Origin: GCA-2731375 sp964590195
Lineage (GTDB): Bacteria; Pseudomonadota; Alphaproteobacteria; GCA-2731375
Length of the DNA: 64,000 nucleotides
Assembly: GCA_964590195.1 (NCBI GenBank)
Contig: CAZPWJ010000007.1
Span: 1 to 64,000, forward strand
Direction of reading: 5' to 3'
Positions 1 through 7,697 of this stretch are shown here, piece by piece. Below the pieces are notes generated by a model. The model had not been told where the DNA came from and did not search any database. It saw only the letters and a program-made list of their open reading frames with translations. Each line of letters starts with the position of its first letter. Positions within the stretch are counted from its first letter, which is position 1. The translations under genes and the position numbers were made by a program.

Positions 1-2
1 AT

Positions 3-167
3 GGACAGATACTAGATGTAGCGGGTGTCTGCGTCAACCGGATAGGCACGGTTCACGGTACCTTGGTTACTATTGATGCGGCAGGTGCAAAGAATAGAAA
101 TGATTTCGTCGGCGAAATAGATCGTATATTAGCGCCGTTTACTATTAAATACGAAGTTATGCCATAG
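3..167 (+). CDS. Possible 3' end of a gene cut by the window edge
   Basis: This frame is open from the first bases of the window to a TAG at 165-167 and encodes 54 residues ending in FTIKYEVMP. It has no start codon that would make it a complete gene, so if real it is the C-terminal tail of a protein beginning before the window. The local sequence is AT-rich and third codon positions are not GC-biased, unlike the rest of the window. This weakens the coding case or suggests acquired DNA. No family is recognised. Confidence 0.3.
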   Translation, partial: GQILDVAGVCVNRIGTVHGTLVTIDAAGAKNRNDFVGEIDRILAPFTIKYEVMP

Positions 168-277
168 ATATATCTGCGTAATACCTATGGTATATATGAC
201 GGCATCGTCGGAATTAATAATTTATTTAGGCGATTTTTGTAGATTGCCTCTGGGGAAATAAATTCCAGGGGAAGCCT
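168..277. other. AT-rich intergenic stretch
   Basis: These bases are clearly more AT-rich than the genes that follow and contain several TATAT runs, as expected of a promoter region for the gene at 278. No convincing -35/-10 pair, terminator or RNA gene could be identified. Confidence 0.35.
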
Positions 278-859
278 GTGCGTATTGCGCGGAGAGATAT
301 TTCCAAATCACGAACCGTCGAGGTGCAGCGGCACCTTGCCGCGTTGGCGTCATTCGCCAACGAAAGCTGGCCGGTTTGCGGCCCGAGCTGTCCCAGCGCT
401 ATTGCGCGGAAATGCCACCGTTACTGTCCTGATGTGCCGCTGGCACTGTCGGATTCGCCCGAGGAATATCCCCTGGAGACCATTATCGCGCCTTTGGTCT
501 ATGAAATGCAGCGGCTCGACGGTATTCGGCCCTGTTGGTCTTGTGAAGGGCATGAAAGGTTCGGCGATTTGTGGAAAATGCCCCAGGTTTGGTTTTATGC
601 GGAGCGCCAGATCCATGTCCGCGTCCTGGCGGAGGCGTTGACGGCGATAAATCTGAAAGACGGTTTGCAAGTCGAATGGGAGGTCGTGGTAACCCATTCC
701 GATCCGGACAATCCCGAAACCACCTATGCCCTGCGGCCAAAATCCGACCAGACGGCCTGCTCGCTAAAAGCCTTGCAATCGGATGTGGCAAGTTTGGCGG
801 AGATGGTGGTCGAGCTATGTCAGGCAAGGGCGAAAACCCTGCGCGACGGAAGCTTCTAA
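278..859 (+). CDS. Conserved-looking Cys-rich protein of unknown function
   Basis: The gene encodes 193 residues from a GTG start at 278. No family is recognised. The N-terminal third holds two closely spaced cysteine groups, CGPSC and CHRYC (about residues 34-54), and a later CWSCEGH (about 86-92). The motif spacing suggests a structural zinc or Fe-S site. The remainder looks like a soluble alpha/beta domain, with no signal peptide or membrane segment. It is followed 88 bases later by the mscS-type gene on the same strand, so co-transcription is possible but unproven. Codon use is typical of the window, which supports it being a real gene. Confidence 0.75.
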   Translation: MRIARRDISKSRTVEVQRHLAALASFANESWPVCGPSCPSAIARKCHRYCPDVPLALSDSPEEYPLETIIAPLVYEMQRLDGIRPCWSCEGHERFGDLWKMPQVWFYAERQIHVRVLAEALTAINLKDGLQVEWEVVVTHSDPDNPETTYALRPKSDQTACSLKALQSDVASLAEMVVELCQARAKTLRDGSF

Positions 860-947
860 TCAACCCTCGATTTTTGTTGGACGGCATGGAAGGTTGTCTC
901 CAGGATAGGGGCGTGCGTTCGTCCCTTGGTAATGGAGAGGCCTTCAT

Positions 948-1802
948 ATGCAGAACCTTGACGTCGATGTCTCGGCCCTGGCGGCGGAGGTCTACGGCCT
1001 GATCCTGGCCTATGGCCTTGATATTCTGGGCGCCATTGTCATTCTTTTTGCCGGTTGGTGGATCGCCGGCATGGTGGAACGCGCCGTGGGCCGGGCTTTG
1101 GGCCGGGTGCCGCGCATGGACGAGACCTTGCGGCCGTTTCTCGGCTCTCTGGCGCGCTATGGCATTCTCGCGGTTACCCTGGTCGCCGTACTGTCCCAGT
1201 TTGGCGTGGAAACCACCTCGATCATCGCGGTTCTTGGTGCCGCCGGCCTGGCCATCGGCTTGGCTCTGCAAGGCACCCTGCAGAATATCGCGGCCGGGGT
1301 CATGCTGCTGTTTTTGCGGCCCTTCAAGGTCGGCGATTTCATTGATGCCGGCGGTATCTCGGGCACGGTCAACAGTATTGGCCTGTTTACCTCCGAGCTG
1401 ACGACCTACGACGGGGTCTATCTTTGCGTGCCGAACGGACAGCTTTGGAATACCTCGATCACCAACTTCTCCCGCAATCCGACGCGGCGCGTGGATATTG
1501 TCATCGGCATTGGTTATGGCGACGATATTGATCGGGGCTTGGCCATTTTGCTGGCCTTGATGACGGACGATCCCCGCACCTTGGATGATCCCGCGCCGCA
1601 AACCATGGTCAAGTCCTTGGGCGCGTCATCGGTTGATATCAATATGCGCTGCTGGAGTGAATCTGGCGATTTCTGGTCTTTGCAGTTCGATCTGCACAAA
1701 GCAGCCAAGGAAGCCCTGGACAAGGCTGGAATTTCAATACCCTACCCGCAACAGGATGTGCATATGCACCAGGTAGGCGGCGTTTCGGCTAGTCCTGATT
1801 GA
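948..1802 (+). CDS. mscS: Small-conductance mechanosensitive channel, MscS family
   Basis: This 284-residue inner-membrane channel would open under membrane tension and release solutes during hypo-osmotic shock. Three hydrophobic segments lie within about residues 18-130. The third is the Gly/Ala-rich pore helix (LGAAGLAIGLALQGTLQNIAAG), followed by the LLFLRPFKVGD junction into the cytoplasmic beta domain and then the alpha/beta vestibule domain. The length matches the short, E. coli MscS-like class. A GGAGAGG ribosome-binding sequence precedes the ATG. The 3' end overlaps the convergent cyclase gene by 14 bases. Confidence 0.93.
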   Translation: MQNLDVDVSALAAEVYGLILAYGLDILGAIVILFAGWWIAGMVERAVGRALGRVPRMDETLRPFLGSLARYGILAVTLVAVLSQFGVETTSIIAVLGAAGLAIGLALQGTLQNIAAGVMLLFLRPFKVGDFIDAGGISGTVNSIGLFTSELTTYDGVYLCVPNGQLWNTSITNFSRNPTRRVDIVIGIGYGDDIDRGLAILLALMTDDPRTLDDPAPQTMVKSLGASSVDINMRCWSESGDFWSLQFDLHKAAKEALDKAGISIPYPQQDVHMHQVGGVSASPD

Positions 1803-3066
1803 GGCGCTGTTCGAAATCCAACTGTATCAGTCGCAGTTCCTCGATCGCGGCGCGGATGTCGGAACTGTCGATGATGTTCACCTCCACGCGGTCACCGGCC
1901 AGATACAGGCGCTGACGCTGTGCGATATGATCGTCTGAACGAAAATCTTCGACTTGATAGATCTGTACCGGGCGGACAAAGCCCTTGGGCATGATCTCGT
2001 CGACTTTGTGGCACTCAATGTACTCATTGACGAGGCTATTGGTGGTTTCGTCGATCAGGATGTGATCGGGCTCGGCCATGGCCTGCAGGCGTGCGGCCAG
2101 GTTCACCGGGCTGCCAAGCACGGTATAGTCCAGGCGCTGTTCCGAGCCGAAATTGCCAACCGTGCAGTACCCCGTGGTCACGCCCATGCGCACATGCAGG
2201 CCACGCGGGACGCCCTGTTTTTGCCAATATTTCTGTAACTCCTTGACCCGCTGTTGCATGCGGATCGCCATTTCCAGGCATTTCAGGGCGTCTTCGGTTT
2301 CGCCTTCGCTTTCCGGATCGCCAAAGAACACCATAATGGCGTCGCCGATGAATTTGTCGATGGTACCGCCGCATTCAAGGGCGATGGACGCCATTTCCGA
2401 GAGATAGGAATTGATCACCAGTGCCAGGCGCTCGGGCTCCAGCGTGTCGCTCAGATCCGTGAATTGAACGATGTCGGAGAAAAAGACGGTCAGATTTTTC
2501 CGTGCATGGGTCGTGACCTGTCCTGGCTGTTCGGTAAAAATGCTCTGATAAATCTGTGGCGAGAGATACTTCGCCAGCTTGGTCGCCAGATCTTCCAATT
2601 GGCGGCTTTTTTCCTCGATAATTTCCCTATCCCGCAGCTTTTGCTCCAAAAGCTGCTCTCGTTCCTTTTTTAGATTCCATTCCGCCGTTCGATCCACGAA
2701 CTGGCCCTGGACGCCGTTGAGGTAGGAAAATGCCTCATCGTTGGTACGGGTGGAGAGCAGCGAGAAGACACGGTCTTCTCCATCGATGGTGATGTGGACC
2801 TCGGGGATCAGAACGAAGCCTTTATGGGAAATATTCTCCACGAACTCCTCGATTTGCGCGCCGGGGACGCCCAGTTGTTCGAGAACGTGGGGGAAATAGA
2901 TATTCGTGACATTGCCGAGGATCGGGAAGAAGCTCTCGAAATTGCCGTTGACCTTTTGCACTTCCAACTTGTCGTTGGCGAAATAGGCCGCCGTGATGGC
3001 ATTCCTGAAATTAAAGAAGCTCAGATCGACGATATTATGTTGATTGAAAAAATCCTCGATCTTCAT
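1789..3066 (-). CDS. Class III adenylate/guanylate cyclase with N-terminal sensor-like domain
   Basis: The 425-residue protein would make cAMP (or cGMP) from the nucleoside triphosphate. Residues 1-125 look like a PAS-type sensor, and 130-170 form a charged, probably coiled-coil linker. Residues 190-365 are the catalytic domain: FFSDIVQFTD carries metal-binding Asp198, and DKFIGDAIMVFFG carries Lys238 and Asp242. DYTVLGSPVNLAARL carries Asp313, Asn322 and Arg326, so the catalytic set is complete. There is no transmembrane segment, so this is probably a soluble cyclase. Lys238 plus Asp313 favours ATP over GTP. It converges on mscS, with the 3' ends overlapping. Confidence 0.9.
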   Translation of the reverse strand: MKIEDFFNQHNIVDLSFFNFRNAITAAYFANDKLEVQKVNGNFESFFPILGNVTNIYFPHVLEQLGVPGAQIEEFVENISHKGFVLIPEVHITIDGEDRVFSLLSTRTNDEAFSYLNGVQGQFVDRTAEWNLKKEREQLLEQKLRDREIIEEKSRQLEDLATKLAKYLSPQIYQSIFTEQPGQVTTHARKNLTVFFSDIVQFTDLSDTLEPERLALVINSYLSEMASIALECGGTIDKFIGDAIMVFFGDPESEGETEDALKCLEMAIRMQQRVKELQKYWQKQGVPRGLHVRMGVTTGYCTVGNFGSEQRLDYTVLGSPVNLAARLQAMAEPDHILIDETTNSLVNEYIECHKVDEIMPKGFVRPVQIYQVEDFRSDDHIAQRQRLYLAGDRVEVNIIDSSDIRAAIEELRLIQLDFEQRLNQD

Positions 3067-3091
3067 GCGCTGATATTCCGGTTTGGAATTT

Positions 3092-3352
3092 TCAGCGGAC
3101 CTGATCTCGTTGCCATTGTGCCCGTTTCCCCATGATCGCGCCCCACGTGGTGACGCAGTAGGGCACGCAATACGTCAGCACCACCTTTAACAGCGGCGGC
3201 GCGCCTCCCGCAAGAATAACATCACCATGATTAATCGCTGTCAGAATTGTCCCCACGACCAGTGCCGTTAAGAAAGCCTTCTTCGGCGTCTTGTCGCCAA
3301 ACATCATCTGCGACAATGGCGGTGCTGCTATTCGATCGATACTTTGTGACAT
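3092..3352 (-). CDS. Small NrtS-like membrane protein
   Basis: This 86-residue protein has two hydrophobic segments. The pattern FLTALVVGTILTAINHGD, then LKVVLTYCVPYCVTTWGA, resembles the small nitrate/nitrite transporter NrtS family. An upstream extension of the same frame reaches 3430, but the ATG at 3352 (MSQSIDRI) gives the usual family length and is preferred. The gene lies just upstream of the cyclase gene on the same strand, 25 bases away, and may share its transcript. The assignment rests on motif memory and is moderately sure. A link to nitrogen use would fit the amtB-glnK locus elsewhere in the window, but that is inference. Confidence 0.65.
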   Translation of the reverse strand: MSQSIDRIAAPPLSQMMFGDKTPKKAFLTALVVGTILTAINHGDVILAGGAPPLLKVVLTYCVPYCVTTWGAIMGKRAQWQRDQVR

Positions 3353-3538
3353 CCAAATCTCACGGAATAAGCGGTTTAATTTAACTGAACGGGATAATGG
3401 TCCAAAACTGCTTACTAATCCATCAACCATGAATCACGTTTTCGCGGGCCGTCGTCAACATATATGTCCGATGGCCCACTCTGCAAGACCGGCGAACTTT
3501 GCTATAAGCTCATCGGCGATTTTGACTGGGAGCAAGAC

Positions 3539-5245
3539 ATGAGTGGTGAAAAACCGGGAGACGGCGGGAAACGGCTTTCACCCGAAACCTTGAGCGCCCA
3601 GGCCCTGGGCCGGGTCGACCCCGTTTCCAAGGCGCTGATCCCATCCCTGCATCCATCGACCACCTTCGAACGCGATACCGACGGCGGCTACAGCTCCGGC
3701 CGGGGCTATGCCAGGCCGCACAATCCCACCTATGACGAGGCCGAGGATCTGTTGCAGGAACTTGAAGGCGGGCATGATTGCCTGTTGTTCGCCTCCGGCA
3801 TGGCGGCTGCCAATGCGGTTTTCCAATCCCTGCTGCCGGGCGACCATGTGGTGGCGCCAAAGATCATGTATTGGGCCCTGCGCAAATGGTTGGTGGATTT
3901 CGCCGTATCCTGGGGCCTGGAAGTCGAATTTGTCGAAACCCAGGATCTGGAGGCATTGCGCGCCGCCATGCGGCCCGGCAAGACCAAGCTGGTCTGGCTG
4001 GAGACGCCGGCGAACCCCATGTGGACCATCACCGATATCAAGGCCGCGGCCGAGATCGCGCACCAGGCGGGCGCCCGCCTGGCGGTGGACAGCACCATCG
4101 CCTCGCCGGTGCTGACCCGGCCTATTGAACTGGGCGCCGATCTGGTGGTGCATTCCGCCTCGAAATATCTGAACGGCCACAGCGATGTCCTGGCCGGCGC
4201 CATCGTGGGCGCCAGGGATGACGGTTTCTGGCAACGTATCAGGGCCTGGCGGCGGGACGGCGGCGCCATTCTGGGCACGTTGGAGGCCTGGTTGCTGCAG
4301 CGCGGCATGCGGACCCTGTTCATCCGTGTCGCCCGCGCCTCGGAAAGCGCCATGGCGGTCGCCAGGCGTTTCGAAGGGCACCCGCGCGTCTCCCATGTTC
4401 TGTACCCTGGTCTGGCGGCGCATCCGGGACATGATGTTGCCGCCCGTCAGATGCAGGGCGGCTATGGCGGCATGCTGTCCATGCGCATCAGGGGCGGGGA
4501 GGCGGCGGCCATGGCCCTTGCCGCGCAACTGGCGGTGTTTAAGCGGGCGACATCATTGGGCGGCGTGGAGAGCCTGGTCGAACACCGCGCCAGTATCGAG
4601 GGGCCGGCAACACCGGTGCCCAGCGACCTGCTGCGCTTTTCCATCGGGTTGGAACATCCGGGCGATTTGATCGCGGATCTGGAACAGGCCCTGGACAGCC
4701 TGCCGGACGAAATCACGAATGACGCGCCGGAAGAGGTCATCGATGAAGCCGCCGCATCGCCTATCGAAGCCGTGTTGGAAAAGCATGTGCGCGCCATGGT
4801 CCGCGAACGCGGTGGCGACTTGCAGGTGCGGGGCATGACGGATGGCGTCCTGGAATTGGCCATTCAGGGCTCGCCCGGGGCCTCGGTGCCCCTGGAGACA
4901 ACGATCGGCAATACCATCCGCCACTACCTGCCGGAGGTGCGCGAGGTGCATATCGCCGCCGGGCAGGACCAGTTGCAGGCCGGGGACGCGCAGTCTCTGC
5001 TGGATGACATCATTAATCCGGCCATCGCGGCCCATGGCGGCAGCGTCAGCATCGACAGGCTGGACGGCGGTACGCTGTTTCTGCGTTTCCAAGGCGGCTG
5101 TCAGGGCTGCGCCATGGTCGAGCTGACCCTGCGCCAGGGTATCGAGCCGATCCTGACGCGGCATATTCCCGAGATTACGGCGGTGGTCGATGAAACCGAT
5201 CACGCCACCGGCGCGGCGCCCTATTTCAAGACTAAAAAATCCTGA
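3539..5245 (+). CDS. PLP-dependent Cys/Met-metabolism enzyme fused to two NifU-type domains
   Basis: The first roughly 395 of 568 residues form a cystathionine gamma-synthase/lyase-type PLP enzyme: YARPHNPTYDEAE, LFASGMAA, WLETPANP, VDSTIASP and the cofactor lysine in HSASKYLNGHSD (Lys209). The last roughly 150 residues are two NifU C-terminal domains in tandem. The first (GGDLQVRG...AIQGSPGAS) has lost its cysteines, and the second keeps GGCQGC (Cys521, Cys524), which can bind an Fe-S cluster. A GGGAG sequence before the ATG at 3539 favours this start over an in-frame one at 3464. The fusion suggests that sulfur released from cysteine, homocysteine or methionine is passed to an Fe-S scaffold. 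No such activity is established here. The tail is paralogous to the Nfu protein at 51862-52695. Confidence 0.9.
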   Translation: MSGEKPGDGGKRLSPETLSAQALGRVDPVSKALIPSLHPSTTFERDTDGGYSSGRGYARPHNPTYDEAEDLLQELEGGHDCLLFASGMAAANAVFQSLLPGDHVVAPKIMYWALRKWLVDFAVSWGLEVEFVETQDLEALRAAMRPGKTKLVWLETPANPMWTITDIKAAAEIAHQAGARLAVDSTIASPVLTRPIELGADLVVHSASKYLNGHSDVLAGAIVGARDDGFWQRIRAWRRDGGAILGTLEAWLLQRGMRTLFIRVARASESAMAVARRFEGHPRVSHVLYPGLAAHPGHDVAARQMQGGYGGMLSMRIRGGEAAAMALAAQLAVFKRATSLGGVESLVEHRASIEGPATPVPSDLLRFSIGLEHPGDLIADLEQALDSLPDEITNDAPEEVIDEAAASPIEAVLEKHVRAMVRERGGDLQVRGMTDGVLELAIQGSPGASVPLETTIGNTIRHYLPEVREVHIAAGQDQLQAGDAQSLLDDIINPAIAAHGGSVSIDRLDGGTLFLRFQGGCQGCAMVELTLRQGIEPILTRHIPEITAVVDETDHATGAAPYFKTKKS

Positions 5246-5261
5246 AGCCGTTGCAGCCTGC

Positions 5262-5927
5262 TTATGCGCGCCGCAGATAGTCGCGCCAGATGTTGAAATT
5301 CAGGCTGTCGCCCGCTGGTGCCTCCGGGCCCCAGACCTCTTGGGCCGTGAGGCGAATGTTGTAGACCGCCTGGGGGCCGCGCGCCTTGGCCGCGCCATCG
5401 CCGCCCTCCACGGCGGGAAATGTAAAATCACCCATGCGGCGGATGACGACGCCCTTTTTGCCGCGCAGAAACAAAGGCAGATGGGCATGGCCGAAGGGTT
5501 CCACATCGCGCACCAGGACCTGATCGCCAACGGCGAAATCTTCTCCGGCGCCTTCATCCCCGCCTTCGACCGTCCGCAGCTCGGCCAGTTTGGCGTCGAG
5601 TTCGTCACGGCTTAACAAGCCCTTTTCCACCAGCAGGTTTTCGCAGGCGGTCTGCCACAGCACGGCGTAGTTCCGGTTGATGCTTTTGCCATCGCCCGTC
5701 AGCACGGCCTCCGCTGCCTCGGCCTCCGCCGCTGTTTGCGCGTAATGTCCCGGCGGCGCGATCTGGACGCTGAATTTATCGACCCATTCCGGCCAGTCGT
5801 AATGTCCCTGTTCGTGCAGTTTCATGACCATTGCGATGCTTCGGGCGGCGGCCTCGTGAGCATATTTCTCGCCATCATCGTCCCGGATCAACTGCGCCAG
5901 ATCAGCCTCTTCCCTTGTATCGCTCAT
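5262..5927 (-). CDS. Nitrile hydratase accessory/beta-like fusion protein (copy 2)
   Basis: The 221-residue protein is last in the hydratase cluster. The N-terminal half (SIAMVMKLHEQGHYDWPEW) resembles the nitrile hydratase activator/accessory family and the helical half of the beta subunit. The C-terminal half, from FAVGDQVLVRDVEPFGHAHLP to the end, is the SH3-like beta-barrel of the beta subunit, including LFLRGKKGVV and the closing LNFNIWRDYL. An upstream in-frame start exists at 5972, but the ATG at 5927 has GGAGAG seven bases ahead and leaves a 17-base gap to the gene before it. The role is probably metal insertion, assembly or a beta-type subunit; which of these cannot be decided from sequence. 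Confidence 0.8.
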   Translation of the reverse strand: MSDTREEADLAQLIRDDDGEKYAHEAAARSIAMVMKLHEQGHYDWPEWVDKFSVQIAPPGHYAQTAAEAEAAEAVLTGDGKSINRNYAVLWQTACENLLVEKGLLSRDELDAKLAELRTVEGGDEGAGEDFAVGDQVLVRDVEPFGHAHLPLFLRGKKGVVIRRMGDFTFPAVEGGDGAAKARGPQAVYNIRLTAQEVWGPEAPAGDSLNFNIWRDYLRRA

Positions 5928-5944
5928 TCCATCTCTCCACCGCC

Positions 5945-6679
5945 TCAAGCCGGCTCCAACTGATAGTCCCAAAGATTAAAGTTCACGCTGTGCGTGCCCT
6001 CGCCCCAGATGTCCGAGGCGGCGAAGGTTATGCAATAGACGTGCTGCAAGGTATCGGCACCGGCGTGATCATGCCCATGGTTATGCCCGTGATCATGTCC
6101 GTGCGTAACCATTTCGGGAAATACATACAGGCCCTTGTCGCTCTCCACCTCGCCCGTTACGCCGCGCAGGTACAGGGGCAGATGGGTATGGCCCTCCCGT
6201 TTGATGTCGCGCACCGTGACCTTTTGCCCGGCGGTGAAGCGGGGGCCGTCTTGCTCGGCCTTGGCGAAATCCGCGACCCGTGCCTCCAGCTCGTCCTTTG
6301 TGACTAGGCCCATGGCATCCAACAGCTGTTCCGCCGCCGCCTGCCACAGATGATAATAGTTGGCGCCGTCGCTTTCGCACTCGGCCAGAAAGCGGCTGTA
6401 GTTCGCGCCCCTGTCGTTGGCGGGCATATCCGCTTCGGATGGCTTGACCGCTGGCCTTGCGTCATCTCCGAAATGTCCCGGTGCCTGGATGTGATAGCCC
6501 AGATAGTCGTCCCATTCGGCCCAGCTGTAGTGGCCGTCATTGTACAAAGACATCACCATGGCAAAAGTATGCGCCTGCCAGGGTTCGTCAAAAACAGGAT
6601 CACCCCGGTCGCGCGGCAGGGCCGCGCCGGCCTGTTGCGCGGGCACGCTCAGTTTGGGCACCGACAGCATTTTACGCAT
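5945..6679 (-). CDS. Nitrile hydratase accessory/beta-like fusion protein with His-rich insert (copy 1)
   Basis: This protein of about 244 residues has the same two-part design as its downstream neighbour. An activator-like N-terminus (FDEPWQAHTFAMVMSLYNDGHYSWAEWDDYLG) is joined to a beta-subunit SH3-like domain (FTAGQKVTVRDIKREGHTHLPLYLRG). Inside the barrel is an insert of alternating His, Gly and Asp (HGHDHGHNHGHDH), a plausible Co or Ni binding stretch. The ATG at 6679 is chosen because AGGCGGA lies nine bases upstream; a TTG at 6685 is too close to it. The insert suggests a metallochaperone role for the cobalt-type active site, which is inference. Confidence 0.82.
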   Translation of the reverse strand: MRKMLSVPKLSVPAQQAGAALPRDRGDPVFDEPWQAHTFAMVMSLYNDGHYSWAEWDDYLGYHIQAPGHFGDDARPAVKPSEADMPANDRGANYSRFLAECESDGANYYHLWQAAAEQLLDAMGLVTKDELEARVADFAKAEQDGPRFTAGQKVTVRDIKREGHTHLPLYLRGVTGEVESDKGLYVFPEMVTHGHDHGHNHGHDHAGADTLQHVYCITFAASDIWGEGTHSVNFNLWDYQLEPA

Positions 6680-6692
6680 GGACAAATTCCGC

Positions 6693-7046
6693 CTAGGCCT
6701 TTTCGAGATAGTTTTCCCAAAGATCGATGTTCAGGCAGTCGCTGGCTGGCGCCCCCGTGCCCCACAGTTCCTGGGCATTGAAGCGGACGGAGTAATTGTG
6801 TTGCGGCTGGTCGCCCTCGCCGGCGACCCTGGTGTCGGGAAAATGGAAAACACCGTTGTCGCGCTCCACCACCCCTTCCTTGCCGCGCACATAGCGGGGC
6901 AGGCGGGTGTGGCCGGCGGGATTGAGGTTACGGGCCCTGACCCGGTCGCCGGGCTTGAAGCCAGGCTCGATATCCTGTTTCAGGCGGACCGCGCCGGCCT
7001 TTTTGTACAGGCGGCTGACAACCTCGAGGTCGACTTTGCGTGTCAT
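6693..7046 (-). CDS. Split nitrile hydratase beta subunit, C-terminal (SH3-like) part
   Basis: The 117-residue protein corresponds only to the C-terminal barrel of a nitrile hydratase beta subunit. It contains FKPGDRVRARNLNPAGHTRLPRYVRGKEGVV, the SVRFNAQELWG strand, and a C-terminal IDLWENYLE. In classical enzymes this is joined to the helical half, whereas thiocyanate hydrolase and toyocamycin nitrile hydratase carry the two halves as separate subunits, as here. Its ATG overlaps the stop of the upstream gene by four bases (ATGA), indicating translational coupling. It should assemble with the alpha-type subunit at 7698-8312. Confidence 0.88.
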   Translation of the reverse strand: MTRKVDLEVVSRLYKKAGAVRLKQDIEPGFKPGDRVRARNLNPAGHTRLPRYVRGKEGVVERDNGVFHFPDTRVAGEGDQPQHNYSVRFNAQELWGTGAPASDCLNIDLWENYLEKA

Positions 7047-7354
7047 GATGTTTCTCCGCGCAGTTCTTCAAGCCGGGCATCGAATTCGGCCTGAGTGACC
7101 ACGCCCTTCTCCACCATCAAGGTGATGCTACCCTCCAGCCAGCGTTCGTAATAGCTGGACGTCAGATAGTAAGACGGCTCGATCCGCTCCATGGCATGGC
7201 GGAATTCATCCAGGTTGAAATGCATGCCGGCGAGGAGGACGCGGGCTAGCGCCAGGGTGCGGCCCTCCCACTCCTCGTGAAAAACCACATCGTCCGATTC
7301 CGTGTTGATTGGGCCCAGGCCGTGCATGCCGCCCATGTCGTGTACACCGTTCAT
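7043..7354 (-). CDS. Split nitrile hydratase beta subunit, N-terminal part (copy 2)
   Basis: The 103-residue protein is the helical N-terminal half of a nitrile hydratase beta subunit, starting with the characteristic NGVHDMGGMHGLGP. It continues with FHEEWEGRTLALARVLL and SYYERWLEGSITLMVEKGVV. It is a paralogue of the adjacent upstream gene and overlaps it and the following gene by four bases each, so the three are translationally coupled. Having two different N-terminal halves and a single matching C-terminal half is unusual. They may be alternative partners or form a heteromer. Confidence 0.88.
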   Translation of the reverse strand: MNGVHDMGGMHGLGPINTESDDVVFHEEWEGRTLALARVLLAGMHFNLDEFRHAMERIEPSYYLTSSYYERWLEGSITLMVEKGVVTQAEFDARLEELRGETS

Positions 7355-7674
7355 GCTTGCGCTCCTTCATGTTCCACGCGCAGTTCCGCGATCCGGGCAT
7401 CAAGCTCGGCCTGACTGATCACGCCTTTTTCAAGCAACAATGTCAGGGTGCCTTCCAACCAGTGTTCGTAATAACTTGAATCCAGATAATGGGCCGGGGC
7501 CATGCGTTCGATGGCGTAGCGGAATTCATCGACGCTGAATTGAAAGCCGGCCATCACCGCGTTGACCATGCCCATGGTGCGCCGCTCCCACTCCTCTTGA
7601 AACTGCGGTTCGGTCACCGTCTCCATGATCGAGCCGAAGCCATGCATGCCGCCCATGTCATGAATGCCGTTCAT
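7351..7674 (-). CDS. Split nitrile hydratase beta subunit, N-terminal part (copy 1)
   Basis: The 107-residue protein begins with NGIHDMGGMHGFGS, the hallmark start of nitrile hydratase beta subunits. It continues with FQEEWERRTMGMVNAVMAG and SSYYEHWLEGTLTLLLEKGV. It lacks the C-terminal barrel, which is encoded separately two genes downstream. A GGGAGG sequence precedes the ATG, and the gene starts 23 bases after the stop of the alpha-type subunit. It is probably a structural subunit of the hydratase. Confidence 0.9.
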   Translation of the reverse strand: MNGIHDMGGMHGFGSIMETVTEPQFQEEWERRTMGMVNAVMAGFQFSVDEFRYAIERMAPAHYLDSSYYEHWLEGTLTLLLEKGVISQAELDARIAELRVEHEGAQA

Positions 7675-7697
7675 CTTCGGCCTCCCAAACGCCAGCC

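Noticed and set aside
1789..1802. Misannotation suggested by the overlap of mscS and the cyclase gene
   Set aside because: Both C-termini match their families in length; short tail-to-tail overlaps of this kind also occur at 49062-49069.
3464..3538. Longer N-terminus for the PLP-NifU fusion
   Set aside because: The extra 25 residues have no counterpart in the enzyme family and the ATG at 3539 has the better ribosome-binding sequence.
3578..4528. Long minus-strand frames opposite the PLP enzyme and similar long frames opposite many other genes
   Set aside because: They are the mirror frames expected in GC-rich coding DNA, with low-complexity products and no family motifs.
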